Source: Pseudoflavonifractor intestinihominis
Lineage (GTDB): Bacteria > Bacillota > Clostridia > Oscillospirales > Oscillospiraceae
Assembly: GCF_040096055.1 (NCBI RefSeq)
Contig: NZ_JBBMFK010000015.1
Coordinates: forward strand, 26,870-90,869
Reading direction: 5' to 3'
DNA length: 64,000 bases
Every line of letters starts with the position of its first letter. Position 1 is the stretch's first letter. The translations under genes and the position numbers were made by a program. Shown here piece by piece: positions 39,483 through 50,000 of the stretch. The notes beneath the pieces were generated by a model. The model ran no database searches and had not been told where the DNA came from. It saw nothing but the letters and a program-made list of their open reading frames with translations.

Positions 39483-40061
39483 TTATTGCAGTTCATCCAG
39501 TGTAAGCCCGAGCGCGGGCAGAAAATGCTCGATAAAGTAGGCAGCTTCGGGCAAATTCATGGCCTCCACCGCCTCCAGGGTCTGTATGGCGGCCTGGCGG
39601 AACTCATTGTTGCCCGCCTTGACCTCCTCCACGCACTTGATGTGGGCGGAGAGCTTGTCCGCCGCCTTCACCAGGGCCCGGAGGGACGGGTCGTACTCCT
39701 CCCGCAGCCAGGGCGCGTAGGCGGGGCGCAGCTGGTCGGGCAGCATGGACAGCAGCTTGTCCGCCGACACCGCCTCCACCGCCTTGTAGGCGTCCCGGAT
39801 CTCCGGGTTGTAGTATTTCACGGGGGTGGGCAGGTCGCCGGTGAAAATCTCCGGCGCGTCGTGGTACAACGCCGCCACCGCGGCGGCGCCCGGGTCGCAG
39901 TCCTCCCCCACCACGTCCCGGCGGATGACCGCCAGGGTGTGGGCCAGCACCGCCACCATGTGGGAGTGCTCCTGGATGTTCTCCTGCACGGAATTGCGCA
40001 TGAGACCCCAGCGGCTGATGTACTTCATCCGGGCGATATAGGCGAAAAAGTTGTAGGCCAT
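39483..40061 (-). CDS. HD-domain 5'-deoxynucleotidase (YfbR-like)
   Basis: 192 residues from the ATG after GGAGG. HD phosphohydrolase ligands are EHSHMVAVLAHTLAV (first His), ALYHDAPEIFTGDLPTPVKY (HD plus E, the YfbR signature), and a distal Asp in LVKAADKLSAHIKC. The RMKYISRWGLMRN opening is characteristic of YfbR. These enzymes hydrolyse deoxynucleoside 5'-monophosphates with divalent metal in the cytoplasm and help keep dNTP balance. It may be cotranscribed with the downstream ACT-PFL pair (21-base gap). Confidence 0.9.
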   Translation of the reverse strand: MAYNFFAYIARMKYISRWGLMRNSVQENIQEHSHMVAVLAHTLAVIRRDVVGEDCDPGAAAVAALYHDAPEIFTGDLPTPVKYYNPEIRDAYKAVEAVSADKLLSMLPDQLRPAYAPWLREEYDPSLRALVKAADKLSAHIKCVEEVKAGNNEFRQAAIQTLEAVEAMNLPEAAYFIEHFLPALGLTLDELQ

Positions 40062-40091
40062 TCCCCCGCCTCCCTCTCTGTCTCGGTTATC

Positions 40092-40123
40092 AAAAAGCGG
40101 AGTCCCCATTTCGGGGGCTCCGC
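40092..40123 (-). terminator. Terminator after the HPr-like gene
   Basis: On the - strand GCGGAGCCCC pairs with GGGGACTCCGC and runs into TTTTTG. An extra GCCGCCC/GGGCGGC hairpin lies just upstream of it. Confidence 0.8.
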
Positions 40124-40187
40124 CCGGTTGACCCAGATCCGCCGCCCCTCCAGGGCGGCAGCGCCGGGCGGCTCCGGAGGTGGGGAA

Positions 40188-40433
40188 TTACTCCCCGTCC
40201 TCCGCGATGAGCGCGGCGATGTCCTTGCGGAAGGTCTCGCTCTCAGCGTCGGTACCGTGGAACTCCACCTTCACGGGCTTGGCCAGGTCCAGGGAGAAAA
40301 GGCCCATGATGGACTTGGCGTTGATCACATAGCGGCCGGAGAGCACGTCGATCTCAGAGGAGCAGCGGCTGGCCGCATCCACGAACTTCTTCACATCGGA
40401 GATGGAAGTGAGGGACACGAAAAAGGTCTGCAT
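40188..40433 (-). CDS. HPr-like protein lacking the phospho-histidine
   Basis: 81 residues, the size of HPr. The second half is clearly HPr-like: SSEIDVLSGRYVINAKSIMG, with the KSIMG segment holding the Ser-46 kinase site and LFSLDLAKPVKVEFHG completing the sheet. The N-terminal GIHARPA loop, whose His receives phosphate from enzyme I, is replaced by SLTSISDVKKFVDAAS without His. It is therefore unlikely to carry PTS phosphate and may be a Crh-like regulator that responds to HPr kinase. It is monocistronic with a strong terminator. Confidence 0.88.
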   Translation of the reverse strand: MQTFFVSLTSISDVKKFVDAASRCSSEIDVLSGRYVINAKSIMGLFSLDLAKPVKVEFHGTDAESETFRKDIAALIAEDGE

Positions 40434-40640
40434 GGTAATTTTGCCTCCTGTGGTTTTGGTCTGTACAATCTGCCGCCGGGCTGATAAAATAGTCTGAGCG
40501 GCAAATTCTGCTTGTGGAATCCGCTACCATTATAGCACCACACCCGCAAATTACAAACATAAATTCCGCTTCTCCCGCATTTTCGCCGTTTACACCATAG
40601 GGGGAAAGTCCGGGGAGGCGGAATCTTGAGAGGGATAACC

Positions 40641-41945
40641 ATGCGATACGCGATCTATACCCTTGGCTGCAAGGTCAATCAGTACGAGACCCAGGCCCTG
40701 GAGACCGAGCTGCTCCGCCGGGGCCACACCCTGGTCCCCTTTGAGGAGGAGGCCGACGCCTACATCATCAACACCTGCACCGTCACCGCGGTGAGCGACC
40801 GCAAGTCCCGCAACGCCATCCGCCGGGCCAAGAAGCGCAATCCGGCGGCCGTGGTGGCGGTCTGCGGCTGCTACGCCCAGACCGCGCCGGATGACGTGGC
40901 CGCCCTGGGGGTGGACCTGGTTTCGGGCACCGGGGACCGCTTGGGCTTCCTCAACGAGGTGGAGCGGCTCTCCGGCCTGGTCAGAGCGGAGGCGGAGCTG
41001 GCCCCCGAAGTGCTGGTGGACAACATCATGACCCACCGCAGCTTTGAGCAGCTGCCCGCCGGCGGCCTGGAGGGCCGCACCCGGGCCATGCTCAAGGTGG
41101 AGGACGGCTGTGTCAACTTCTGCACCTACTGCATCATCCCCTACGCCCGGGGGCCGGTGCGCTCCCTGCCCCTGGCTGCCGCCGTGGAGCAGGCGGAGAA
41201 GCTGGCCGGGGACGGCTACCGGGAGATCGTCCTCACCGGCATCGAGATCTCCTCCTGGGGCCACGAGTTCCGGGACGGCACCGGACTCATCGACCTGGTG
41301 GAGGGCATCTGCCGTGCCGTGCCCGATCTGCGGGTGCGGCTGGGCAGCCTGGAGCCCCGCACCATCACCGAGGACTTCTGCCGCCGGGCCGCCGCCCTGC
41401 CCAACCTGTGCCCCCATTTCCACCTGTCCATGCAGAGCGGCTGCGACGCCGTTTTGAAGCGGATGAACCGGAAATATGATACCGAACGGTATTATGAGAG
41501 CGTTACATTACTCCGCGGATTCTTTGACCGCCCCGCCATCACCACAGATCTGATCGTGGGCTTCCCCGGCGAGACCGAGGAGGAGTTCACCGCCACCCTG
41601 GAATTTGTGGAAAAGTGCGCCTTCTCCGCCATGCACATCTTCCCCTACTCCCGCCGCACCGGCACACCGGCGGCCAAGATGGCCGACCAGGTGCCCAACG
41701 CCGTCAAGGAGGAGCGGGCCGCCCGGGCCGGTGAACTGGCCGCACGGCTCAAGGCCGCCTATCTGGAGCAGTGGGTGGGTTCCTCCCTCCCCGTCCTCTT
41801 CGAGGAGGAGAAAAACGGCCTGTGGCGTGGCCACGCCCCCAACTATGTGGAGGTCATGGCCCGGGGCGAGTCACTACACAACGTAATCAAAGATGTCAAT
41901 ATTACAGATCTTTATGGGGACGGCCTGGTGGGCCAGGTGCTGTAA
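40641..41945 (+). CDS. mtaB: tRNA t6A37 methylthiotransferase
   Basis: 434 residues from the ATG after AGAGGG (an upstream frame of 5 codons overlaps it). N-terminal MTTase domain: YTLGCKVNQYETQALE, YIINTCTVTAVSDRKSRN and AVCGCYAQ supply three Cys of one cluster. The radical SAM motif is CVNFCTYCIIPYARG (CxxxCxxC). The radical SAM barrel (IVLTGIEISSWG, LRLGSLEP, HLSMQSGCD, DLIVGFPGETEEEF) and a C-terminal TRAM-like domain follow. It adds a methylthio group to t6A37 of tRNA. MtaB is chosen over MiaB because of length and the CKVNQYE variant. Confidence 0.93.
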   Translation: MRYAIYTLGCKVNQYETQALETELLRRGHTLVPFEEEADAYIINTCTVTAVSDRKSRNAIRRAKKRNPAAVVAVCGCYAQTAPDDVAALGVDLVSGTGDRLGFLNEVERLSGLVRAEAELAPEVLVDNIMTHRSFEQLPAGGLEGRTRAMLKVEDGCVNFCTYCIIPYARGPVRSLPLAAAVEQAEKLAGDGYREIVLTGIEISSWGHEFRDGTGLIDLVEGICRAVPDLRVRLGSLEPRTITEDFCRRAAALPNLCPHFHLSMQSGCDAVLKRMNRKYDTERYYESVTLLRGFFDRPAITTDLIVGFPGETEEEFTATLEFVEKCAFSAMHIFPYSRRTGTPAAKMADQVPNAVKEERAARAGELAARLKAAYLEQWVGSSLPVLFEEEKNGLWRGHAPNYVEVMARGESLHNVIKDVNITDLYGDGLVGQVL

Positions 41946-41991
41946 AGACCGGAGCATCCCTCGCGTTTGTTCTGAAAACCATATATATAAG

Positions 41992-42021
41992 GAAGACGCC
42001 GCCCATTTGGGCGGCGTCTTC
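41992..42021. terminator. Bidirectional terminator
   Basis: GAAGACGCCGCCC pairs with GGGCGGCGTCTTC around ATTT, between convergent mtaB and the exporter gene. Confidence 0.85.
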
Positions 42022-42037
42022 TGTCTTCCAGCGCTTG

Positions 42038-42892
42038 TCACAGCATCATCAGGGTGCCCAGGACGATGCACAGCAGGCCAATGGCTGCCTTTTTCGACAG
42101 CCGCTCCCGGAACACCACATAGGAGAAGGCGATGCTCACCAGGATGCTCAGCTTGTCGATGGGCACCACCACGCTGGCCGGGCCGTCCTGAAGGGCCCGG
42201 TAGTAGCACAGCCAGGACGCGCCGGTGGCGATGCCCGACAGGAGGATAAACACCAGCTCTTTTCCCGGCACCTGTCTGGCCATACTCTGCTTTCCCTTCA
42301 CGAACACCACCAGCCAGGCCATCACCAGCACCACGCCGGTGCGCAGGGCGGTGCCCAGGTTGGACTCCACGCCGGTGATGCCGATCTTCCCGAAGATAGA
42401 GGTCAGGCTGGCAAAGACGGCGGACAAGACGGCATAGAGCAGCCAGGAGCGTCCCTTTGCCTGTCCGGTGCTCTCCTTCTTCTGGATCATCAGCAGCGTG
42501 CCGCCGCCGATGGCCAGCAGGCCGATGAGCTTTTTGGGGCTGATGGGCTCGCCCAGCAAAAGGAAGGCCAGCAGTACGGTCAGCACGGTGCTGCACTTAT
42601 CAATGGGCACCACTTTGTTGACGTCTCCCATCTGAAGCGCCCGGAAATAGCACAGCCAGGAGGCCCCCGTGGCCAGGCCGGACAGGATCAGAAAGAGCCA
42701 GGTGTAGGCCGAGATCTGGGACACCTGGGACGCAGAGCCCACCAGAGCCACCATCAGCCAGGAGAAGATCAGAACAATAATAGTCCGAATAGCGGTGGCC
42801 ACATCAGAATCCGTCTTTTTTATGCCGCATTTCGCCAAAATTGCCGTGATACCTGCAAAAAACGCGGAGCCGGCCGCAAACAGGATCCACAT
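42038..42892 (-). CDS. EamA/DMT-family transporter
   Basis: 284 residues from the ATG with AAGGAGG 8 bases upstream. Ten hydrophobic helices in two EamA repeats; the halves share SGLATGASWLCYFRALQMGD and SGIATGASWLCYYRALQDGP followed by VVPIDKCSTVLTV or VVVPIDKLSILVS. These internal repeats show duplication. Family members export metabolites such as amino acids or sugars. The opening AAGSAFFAGITAILAKCGIK is the typical first helix. It is monocistronic; the substrate cannot be predicted. Confidence 0.92.
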   Translation of the reverse strand: MWILFAAGSAFFAGITAILAKCGIKKTDSDVATAIRTIIVLIFSWLMVALVGSASQVSQISAYTWLFLILSGLATGASWLCYFRALQMGDVNKVVPIDKCSTVLTVLLAFLLLGEPISPKKLIGLLAIGGGTLLMIQKKESTGQAKGRSWLLYAVLSAVFASLTSIFGKIGITGVESNLGTALRTGVVLVMAWLVVFVKGKQSMARQVPGKELVFILLSGIATGASWLCYYRALQDGPASVVVPIDKLSILVSIAFSYVVFRERLSKKAAIGLLCIVLGTLMML

Positions 42893-42984
42893 GGCATATT
42901 CCTCCTTATCCGTTTTATCCCGCCAATTATAGTGCAAGGTCCTCGAAAAAACAACCCCGCCCATGGTGATGGGACAGAAATGGT

Positions 42985-43019
42985 CTCAGGCGCCCGGGCA
43001 CAAGTCCCGGGCGCCTGAG
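42985..43019 (-). terminator. Terminator after the GH3 gene
   Basis: CTCAGGCGCCCGGG pairs with CCCGGGCGCCTGAG around a 7-base loop. Confidence 0.7.
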
Positions 43020-43070
43020 CTATGGGAAAGGAGGGGGAAACGTAAATTCATGGGGCGTACAGCGGGAGGG

Positions 43071-46055
43071 TCAGCCGTTTCTCTCCCGTCTGAGCCGCTG
43101 TTTGGACGCGCCGGGCGCTTCCTTGCACTTCTCCAGCCCACTGCGGACGGCAAAAAAGCCCCACACAGCCAGGCCCACGCCCAGCAGCACATCCACAGCG
43201 ATCATCACCACCATCCAGGTGGGCATGATCGCTCTGAATTCTCCGCGCATGGCGTTGCTGTTGGCCACAGTGAAGAGGACATTCTTGGCCGCCGACCGCA
43301 GGACGGTCACGTCGGAGGCGTTCCCGGCGTCCGGATTCCACACCATCTGACCCGCGAACTGCAGGTTCAGGTCTCCGCCGGCGTAGAACATATCCTTTTC
43401 CACCATGTGGTTACAGGTGTTGAAGTCGCAGATAACGGAGCCTGTAAAGTCCCACTCATTGCGCAGGATCTCGGTAATGAGCCGGTAGCCGCCGCCCGCC
43501 CAGCGGGTCCCGATGCGGTTGAAGGAGGACATGACGCCCATGGGCATGATATGATTATTCTCCTGACCGTAGGCGATGCAGTCCTTGATGGCGATCTCAA
43601 AGCTCTTCAGGTAGATCTCCCGCATAGCCTGCTCGGTGGCAAAGGTGAGCACGCCGTTGCTGGCCCGGTGGGTCTCCTGCTCGTTGAGGGCGAAGTGCTT
43701 GATGTGGCAGTACACGCCCTTGTCGGCGGCCGCCTTGACCACCGCGGCGGTCATCTTGCCGCTGAGGAAGGGGTCCTCCGAGTAGTACTCAAAGTTTCTG
43801 CCGCCGAAGGGGCTGCGGTGGATGTTGAGGTCGGGGGCATACCAGCTGCTGTAGGGCAGGCCGCCCCGCTCGGTGTTGCCGATGATGCCCTCGTTTCCGA
43901 TGGCGTTGCCCATGGCGGCCAGGCAGTCCTCGTTCCAGGTGGAGGAGAAGACCACCTGGCAGCAGTAGGTGGTGCAGCCGCCGAAGGACTCGGCATAGCC
44001 GGGCATGAAGTTCACCCAGCCCGCCGGGCCGTCGGAGCTCAGGGTGGAGGGGACGCCGTACTGGGCGATCATCTCGGTATGGAAGGCGCCCTTGTTGATG
44101 AGGTCGGTCATCTGGCCCACGGTGAGCTGGTCCATGAACTTGTCCCACAGGCCCTCTTCATCGTCATAGGCCACCCCCACCAGGTCGCTGAGCATAATGC
44201 CGCTGTCCACGCCGGTGACCGGCATAGTGTCCTCCTGAGCGGGCCGGTTGGGGTTGGGCTCCGTGGAGGTCATGGCGCTGATAAAATCCTCAGTATAAGT
44301 GGTGTCGTCGTCGATCTGCTTGTCCTCCGCCGGGCGGACCTGGGGCCAGGTGCCGGCAAAGTCGCTCCGGGAGAGCTGGCTCTGAAGCTGCCAGTCGGAA
44401 TCCAGCGTCTCGTCCTCGTTGCCGGTATAGAGGTTTTTCACCTCATAGCCGGTGGTGGGGTCGGTGTCGTAGATGATGTCGGAGGCGATGGAGGCCGTCA
44501 CCGTGGCGTTTTCCATGTCCTTGGCGTTGTGGGCGTCGGTGGAGATGGTGAAGGTATAGTCGCCCTTCTCCGTGATGTAGCCCTGGGTGCCGCTTAGGCC
44601 GTAGCAGTCATAGGAGGCAAAGGCATAGGGGCTATCCACGGTGATCTCCACAATCTGGGGCTCCCCCTTTGTGATCACCGGGGTCTTGGCAAAGCCCACC
44701 AGGATCTTGGCCGGCTTCTCAATGCCGCCCGGCGTGTAGGGCGGCGTGACATACAGCTGGACCACATCCTTGCCCGGGGTGTCGCTCAGGTTGGATACCT
44801 CTATCTGGAAGGTAATAGAGGTGTCCTTATCCAGCGTAGCGGGGATCTCAGAGGCGTTTACCAGCTCCCAGCTGAACTCGGAGTAGCTCAGGCCGTAGCC
44901 GAAGGGGTAGACCACCGCCTCGTCGTAGTCAAAGCCGGGATAGTTGCCCGCCTGGGCCTCGGCGTAGGCGGTCTCGTAGTAGCGGTAGCCCACGTACACG
45001 CTCTCCTCGTAGTCCACAAAATAGACGTTGCTGTCCACCATGCCTCTGCCGGCGGTGCTGAAGTAGGCGTCGCCGGTGATACCGGCGGTGGGAGAGCCCA
45101 GCGCGGCGCCGAAGTTGTTCCAGGTGGGGTCCTTGGTGAAGTCGGCGGCATAGGTGTCCACCGTTCTGCCCGAGGGGTTCACCGCGCCGGTCACCACCTC
45201 GCCGAAGGCCATCATGCCCGCCTCGCCGGTGTAGCCGATCCACAGAATGCCGTCCACCTGGTCATCCTCGGCCACGTCCTTGAGCTCCATGGCGGAGGCC
45301 GTGTTCAGGACCAGGATGATCTTCTCAAAGCCGTGGTCCTTGACCGCGGCGATCAGGTCCTTCTCGTCCGGCCGCAGCTTGAGCACGTGGTCGTTCTCCG
45401 TGCGGGGCAGGTCGGCGCCCTCGCCGCCGATGCGGGTGATGACGATGAAGGCGGCGTCCTTGTAGTCCTCACAGGAGTCCCACAGCGCGTCGTCATAGCT
45501 GCTGACGGGCGTCTCGCCCACAAAGCTCTCGGTCAGCGCCACGTTGGAGCCGGAGTCCAGGTCGCTGTTGTTCTTGTCCCTGCCCGCGCCCGACCGGCTG
45601 TTGTCGTTGTAGAAGTCCACCAGGGCCTGGTTGTACTCGATTCCCACGGCGGTCAGGCTGTCAAAGATGGTCTTGGGCGTGATGCCCACCGCGCCGCCGG
45701 AGCCGCCGAAGGCCATGTTCACCGAGTTCTTGCCGAACACGCTGACTCTGGTCTCGTCGGACTGCAGCGGAAGGGCGCCGTTGTTCTTCAGCAGCACAAA
45801 GCCCTCCTCGCAGGCCTGAAGGGTGATCGCGTCTCCGTAGGCCTTGGCGTCCGCCTTGGTGGCGATGCCCTCGTCGGCCTGGTACTGAGAGGTGTTCTCC
45901 CCCACGAATTCAGCGGTGTTGCCCTTGAAAAAGGAGTTGATCAGTTCAAACAGGATCCCGGTGGCCAGGATGTTGACCACAATGGCCACAACAAGGACGA
46001 TGGCCGTGACGATGGTCCACGACAGGGCGTTTTTACTCTTAAAAAACTGTCTCAT
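43071..46055 (-). CDS. Membrane-anchored, circularly permuted GH3 glycoside hydrolase
   Basis: 994 residues. An N-terminal helix (ALSWTIVTAIVLVVAIVVNI) anchors the protein. The domain order is inverted: the GH3 C-terminal alpha/beta sandwich comes first (about 75-390, EEGFVLLKNNGALPL, VSVFGKNSVNMAFGG), then a fibronectin-like domain (about 400-500), and the TIM barrel last (about 600-900: HRSPFGGRNFEYYSEDP, VYCHIKHFALNEQETHR). The nucleophile is probably the Asp of GSVICDFNTCNHMVEKD. A second helix (WMVVMIAVDVLLGVGLAVWG) and basic tail end it. Permuted GH3 is known in Ruminococcus and Butyrivibrio beta-glucosidases. The catalytic domain is held outside the cell; the glycan is unknown. Confidence 0.9.
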   Translation of the reverse strand: MRQFFKSKNALSWTIVTAIVLVVAIVVNILATGILFELINSFFKGNTAEFVGENTSQYQADEGIATKADAKAYGDAITLQACEEGFVLLKNNGALPLQSDETRVSVFGKNSVNMAFGGSGGAVGITPKTIFDSLTAVGIEYNQALVDFYNDNSRSGAGRDKNNSDLDSGSNVALTESFVGETPVSSYDDALWDSCEDYKDAAFIVITRIGGEGADLPRTENDHVLKLRPDEKDLIAAVKDHGFEKIILVLNTASAMELKDVAEDDQVDGILWIGYTGEAGMMAFGEVVTGAVNPSGRTVDTYAADFTKDPTWNNFGAALGSPTAGITGDAYFSTAGRGMVDSNVYFVDYEESVYVGYRYYETAYAEAQAGNYPGFDYDEAVVYPFGYGLSYSEFSWELVNASEIPATLDKDTSITFQIEVSNLSDTPGKDVVQLYVTPPYTPGGIEKPAKILVGFAKTPVITKGEPQIVEITVDSPYAFASYDCYGLSGTQGYITEKGDYTFTISTDAHNAKDMENATVTASIASDIIYDTDPTTGYEVKNLYTGNEDETLDSDWQLQSQLSRSDFAGTWPQVRPAEDKQIDDDTTYTEDFISAMTSTEPNPNRPAQEDTMPVTGVDSGIMLSDLVGVAYDDEEGLWDKFMDQLTVGQMTDLINKGAFHTEMIAQYGVPSTLSSDGPAGWVNFMPGYAESFGGCTTYCCQVVFSSTWNEDCLAAMGNAIGNEGIIGNTERGGLPYSSWYAPDLNIHRSPFGGRNFEYYSEDPFLSGKMTAAVVKAAADKGVYCHIKHFALNEQETHRASNGVLTFATEQAMREIYLKSFEIAIKDCIAYGQENNHIMPMGVMSSFNRIGTRWAGGGYRLITEILRNEWDFTGSVICDFNTCNHMVEKDMFYAGGDLNLQFAGQMVWNPDAGNASDVTVLRSAAKNVLFTVANSNAMRGEFRAIMPTWMVVMIAVDVLLGVGLAVWGFFAVRSGLEKCKEAPGASKQRLRRERNG

Positions 46056-46085
46056 TGCGCAAGCCCTCCTGATCCAGGCCGGGGG

Positions 46086-46931
46086 TCAGGCCTTGTCGGC
46101 AACGGTCATGCCGGTGGTGCCGCAGCCGTTGTTGTAGGTCACGGCCATCTCCAGCTCAGCGTCGGTGGTCAGCTTGATGCAGTCCACGCAGGGGGCCACG
46201 GCGGCGTAGGTGCCCGCCATCTCCACGCCCTGGTTGTTCACCGGGGTGTCGCTGTTGTTGGTGATGAGGGAGATACAGGTATAGCCCGCCTTGAGGCTCA
46301 GGGTCTTGGTGATGGTGAAGTCCTCAAAGCCGATAGGGGTGTTGGAGCCGGTGCCGTCCAGGTGGATCTCGCCGCACTCCCACTCGTCGATGGTGTACCG
46401 CTCGTGGTTGGGGTCGTCCTTACCCTCGCCGTCGGGGCCGTAGTAGTCCATGAAGAAGGCGTCCCAGTTGCCCTCGGCGCCGCCCTCGGTGGTCTCCTTC
46501 AGGTCGTCCTCGGTGCAGGAGTCGATCTGGATGGTGTAGTTGGAGGGGTTGAAGTAGTAGTCCATGGACTCAATGCCCAGACGCACGTCCAGCTGCACGT
46601 TGTCCACGTCCCGGTCGCTCTTGATAACAAAGTTTACCGACACGCCGTCCTGATACAGATAGGTCACAAAGCCGTGGTCCTCGCCGCTGACGGAGGGGTC
46701 GTCAGAGGTGGAGGCCATGGAGGTGCCGCTGGCCTCGCCGGAGGCGCCGGGGCCGCTCTTGCCCCGCAGGTCGGTGTTCTCGGCCTCAAAGGTGTAGACC
46801 TTCAGGCCGCCGGAGGCGGAAGCGCCGCTGCCGCCGGCGGGGGCGCCATCGCCGGTGTCGCAGGCGGTCATAGTGGCCGCCAGGCCAACCGCCATCGCCA
46901 GAGCCGTCAGCTTTTTCAGTGTCTTTTTCAT
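46086..46931 (-). CDS. Lipoprotein with carbohydrate-binding-like domain
   Basis: 281 residues from the ATG with AAGGAG upstream. A lipoprotein signal (MKKTLKKLTALAMAVGLAAT then MTAC) is followed by a Gly/Ser linker. The mature part begins KVYTFEAENTDL, which resembles the EAE opening of CBM6/35 modules, and continues as a beta-rich domain with GTGSNTPIGFEDFTITKTLS and AGYTCISLITNN (typical CBM6 strand). The central SDRDVDNVQLDVRLGIESMD completes it. It lies between two GH3 genes in the same orientation and probably captures their substrate at the cell surface. Binding specificity is unknown. Confidence 0.8.
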   Translation of the reverse strand: MKKTLKKLTALAMAVGLAATMTACDTGDGAPAGGSGASASGGLKVYTFEAENTDLRGKSGPGASGEASGTSMASTSDDPSVSGEDHGFVTYLYQDGVSVNFVIKSDRDVDNVQLDVRLGIESMDYYFNPSNYTIQIDSCTEDDLKETTEGGAEGNWDAFFMDYYGPDGEGKDDPNHERYTIDEWECGEIHLDGTGSNTPIGFEDFTITKTLSLKAGYTCISLITNNSDTPVNNQGVEMAGTYAAVAPCVDCIKLTTDAELEMAVTYNNGCGTTGMTVADKA

Positions 46932-46982
46932 ATCAATTCTCCTTAAAAGCATATCATTTTTATCAGGATGGGGTACAGGACC

Positions 46983-47010
46983 CCGGCAGCGGCAGGGGAG
47001 CCGCTGCCGG
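46983..47010 (-). terminator. Hairpin between GH3 and lipoprotein genes
   Basis: CCGGCAGCGG pairs with CCGCTGCCGG around an 8-base loop. It lies after the upstream GH3 gene, without a long T tract, so partial termination is likely. Confidence 0.5.
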
Positions 47011-47049
47011 AGCCCTGCTCCGTCTGAGCCGTCAGACAGTCTTCCGGCG

Positions 47050-50000
47050 TCAGGCATTCACTTTCTTCTTGCTGGACACGGTAAACCAGACGACCGCCAC
47101 GCCCACGACGGCCACACAGGCGATGACCAGGCCCACAATGGCCACGGTGTTGCTCGCGGCCGCGCCTTGAGCGGGGGCGTCCACCGCCAGGTCAATGGTC
47201 TGCACGTAGTTGTTGGTGGAGCGCTCCACGGAGTTGCCCTTGCTGCCCGCCACCACGGTGGCGGTGTTGGTGGTCACGTCCAGCTCCAGGGCGCAGTCGT
47301 CATAGGCCAGGAGGGTACCGGTGATCTTGCCGGTCTCGGAGTCATAGGTCAGGCCGTCGGGCAGGTTGTTGATGACCACGGCCACCTCGGTGACGCCGGT
47401 GATGCCCGCCTCGTCCTCGTCCGTTGGGGCCGGAATGATATCCACGTTCTTCACCACCGTGGCGTCAATGGCGGTACCGGTGGTGGCGTTCTCAGGCCAG
47501 CCCTCAATGGTGATCAGGGGCTCCACCGTGAACATCACGTCCACGGTCTTCTTGGACCAGCCGTCGGCGGTGATGGTGACCTTGCCGGTGTACTCACCCT
47601 CGTTGGCCACCCAGCCGGTAATCATGCCGGTGTCGGGGTTGATGGACAGGCCCTCGGGCAGGTCGGTGGCGGAGTACTTGATGTCAGTGGTACCGTAGGT
47701 CTCCGGGTCCACCGCCACGGAGGCGGCCACGCCCAGGCCGGCCTTGGTGCTGAAGTTCTGGCCGGTAAACGCCGCCTTGTTCAGGCCGTTCTCGTTGCAG
47801 TTGGACACGGAGCCCACCCACAGGATGCGGGTAACGCTCATGCGGACGGTGTAGTACTGGGTGGGAGAGCCGCCCGCGGCGGCGTCATAGAAGCCGTCCA
47901 CCACGCCGCCCTTGCCGTCCCGGAGGGAGGCGTCCCAGGTGCCGCTGATGGAGTTGTCGCCGCCCTGGGCGGAGAAGCTCAGGGGCAGGTCACAGCCCAC
48001 GCGCTGGATCATATTCAGCTTGCCCAGGGTGTTGCGGTAGGCGTCGGTGACGCTCTCGCCGTGGAAGCCCCACTCGTCCCGGAGGATGGTGTACTGCACC
48101 ATGTAGTTGACCTGGCAGGGCATGGCGCCCACCCGGTTGAAGCCGGTCATGACGGCCTTGGCCTTGCTGTCCTCCTTGCCGTCGTAGAGGCCCTTGGCGG
48201 CGTACTCGAACTGCTTGAAGTAGATCTCGCGGATGGCCTGCTCGGAGGCGAAGGTGCCGATGCCGTGGCGGTCGGTCTCCTGGTCGTTCAGGCCGAAGTG
48301 CTTGATGAAGGCGTACATGCCCTTGGACTGGACGCCGGCCACAACGGCGGAGCCGATCATACCGCCCTGATAGCCGTCCTGGGAGTAGTACTCATAGTTG
48401 CGGCCGCAGAAGGGGCTGCGGTGGGTGTTCAGGCCGTTGGCGTACCAGCCGGGGCAGTCCAGATACAGGCTCTCGTTGCCGAACATGACGCCCTGCTGAT
48501 AGGCCAGGTCGGTGTTCCAGGTGGAGGCCACATTGGTCTCGCAGACCCAGAAGGTACCGTCGGGCCGGTCGGTGGTGCGGAAGGCGTTCACGGTGGCGGG
48601 GCCGTTGACGTCGTCGGCCTGGTCCTTGCCCAGGGCCTCATAGCCCGGGGAGATGAAGCCGCCGTGGTGGAGGGACTGGGCCATCTCCTCCCAGGTGAGC
48701 TGGTTGACAAACAGGTCCCACGCCTCGGCCTCGGTCTTGCCCCGGAACTCCTCCACGGGATAGCTGTCGGGGATCACGTCGGTGCTCCAGTAGTCCAGAC
48801 CCACCATGTCCACCAGCTGGATGGGCGCTTTTCCGTCCACCCGGCCGGCCACAGTGCCGTCGGCGCCGGCCACGGCCTGGGTCCAGGTCTCGGGGATGTC
48901 CTCATTGGTCTTGTACCAGGGGTCGGTGGGCTTGTCGTTGTCCGAGTTGAAGTATGTAGTATACCGGGTCTCGTCCTGGGCGGTGCCGGCGGTCTGTTCC
49001 TCAAAGGTCATGGCCAGCAGCTTGCGCAGGGGCTCGGAATACACCCGCTCGGCCTGGGTGGTGGGGGTGGGGAAAGAGGACACAAAGCCCTCCGCCCGGT
49101 TCATCTGCTTCATCTGGGAGCCGCTGGCGGCCTCGCCGGCGTAGTCCTTCACGTTGAGCAGGGTGTCGTACTCGTCGCCGTTGGACAGGGGGGTGTTGTT
49201 GCTGGCATCGCTGTCATTGTCCAGCGAGGTGGTCTTGGCGGTCAGCACGCTGGTGATGGCGTCGGACTCGTCGTGGGAGTTGGTGCGCAGGCTGAATCCA
49301 TAGCTGCCCGCTTCGATCTCCCAGCCCTTGTAGCCGTTGCTGTTGGCATCGTTGTAATCGAAGGAGGCCAGCTCGCCCATGCGCATCCGCATGGTGACCA
49401 CCTCGGACTGGCCGGGCTGCAGCAGGCCGGTCTTGGCGAAGGAGGCCAGGGACACGGCGGACTTCTCAATCCCGCCGGCGGTGTAGGGAGCCTCCACGTA
49501 GAGCTGCACCACCTGCTTGCCCGCCACGCTGCCGGTGTTGGTGACCCGGGCCTGCACCTCCACCATGTCGTCCAGGCCGGTCTTGGCGTTGATGGCGGCG
49601 GCCAGCTCATCGCCGGTGGTCACCAGCTCCTGGGAGAAGGTTGTGTAGGACAGGCCGTAGCCGAAGGGATAGAGCACGGACATGTCGTACCACTGCTCGG
49701 CGGTGACGGAGGTGTTGGCAGCGCTGCCGAAGATCTCCTGCTCGGCGGCGGTGAACATCTCGTCCACAGCCCCCTGCTGCCAGTCGGCATATCTGGTCTC
49801 GTAGTACTTGTAGCCCAGGTAGATGCCCTCCTCATACTCCACCACGTTGCCGGCGCTGGCGTCGGGCTCCTCATCGGTGGCGGAGGCGTACACGGAGTTG
49901 TCCTTCTCCCCCACCTGGGTCATGGTGTGGGCGTTCTGCCAGGTGGGGTCCAGCTTGAAGTTGGTGGGGTAGATGTCCACCAGGCGGCCGGAGGGGTTGA

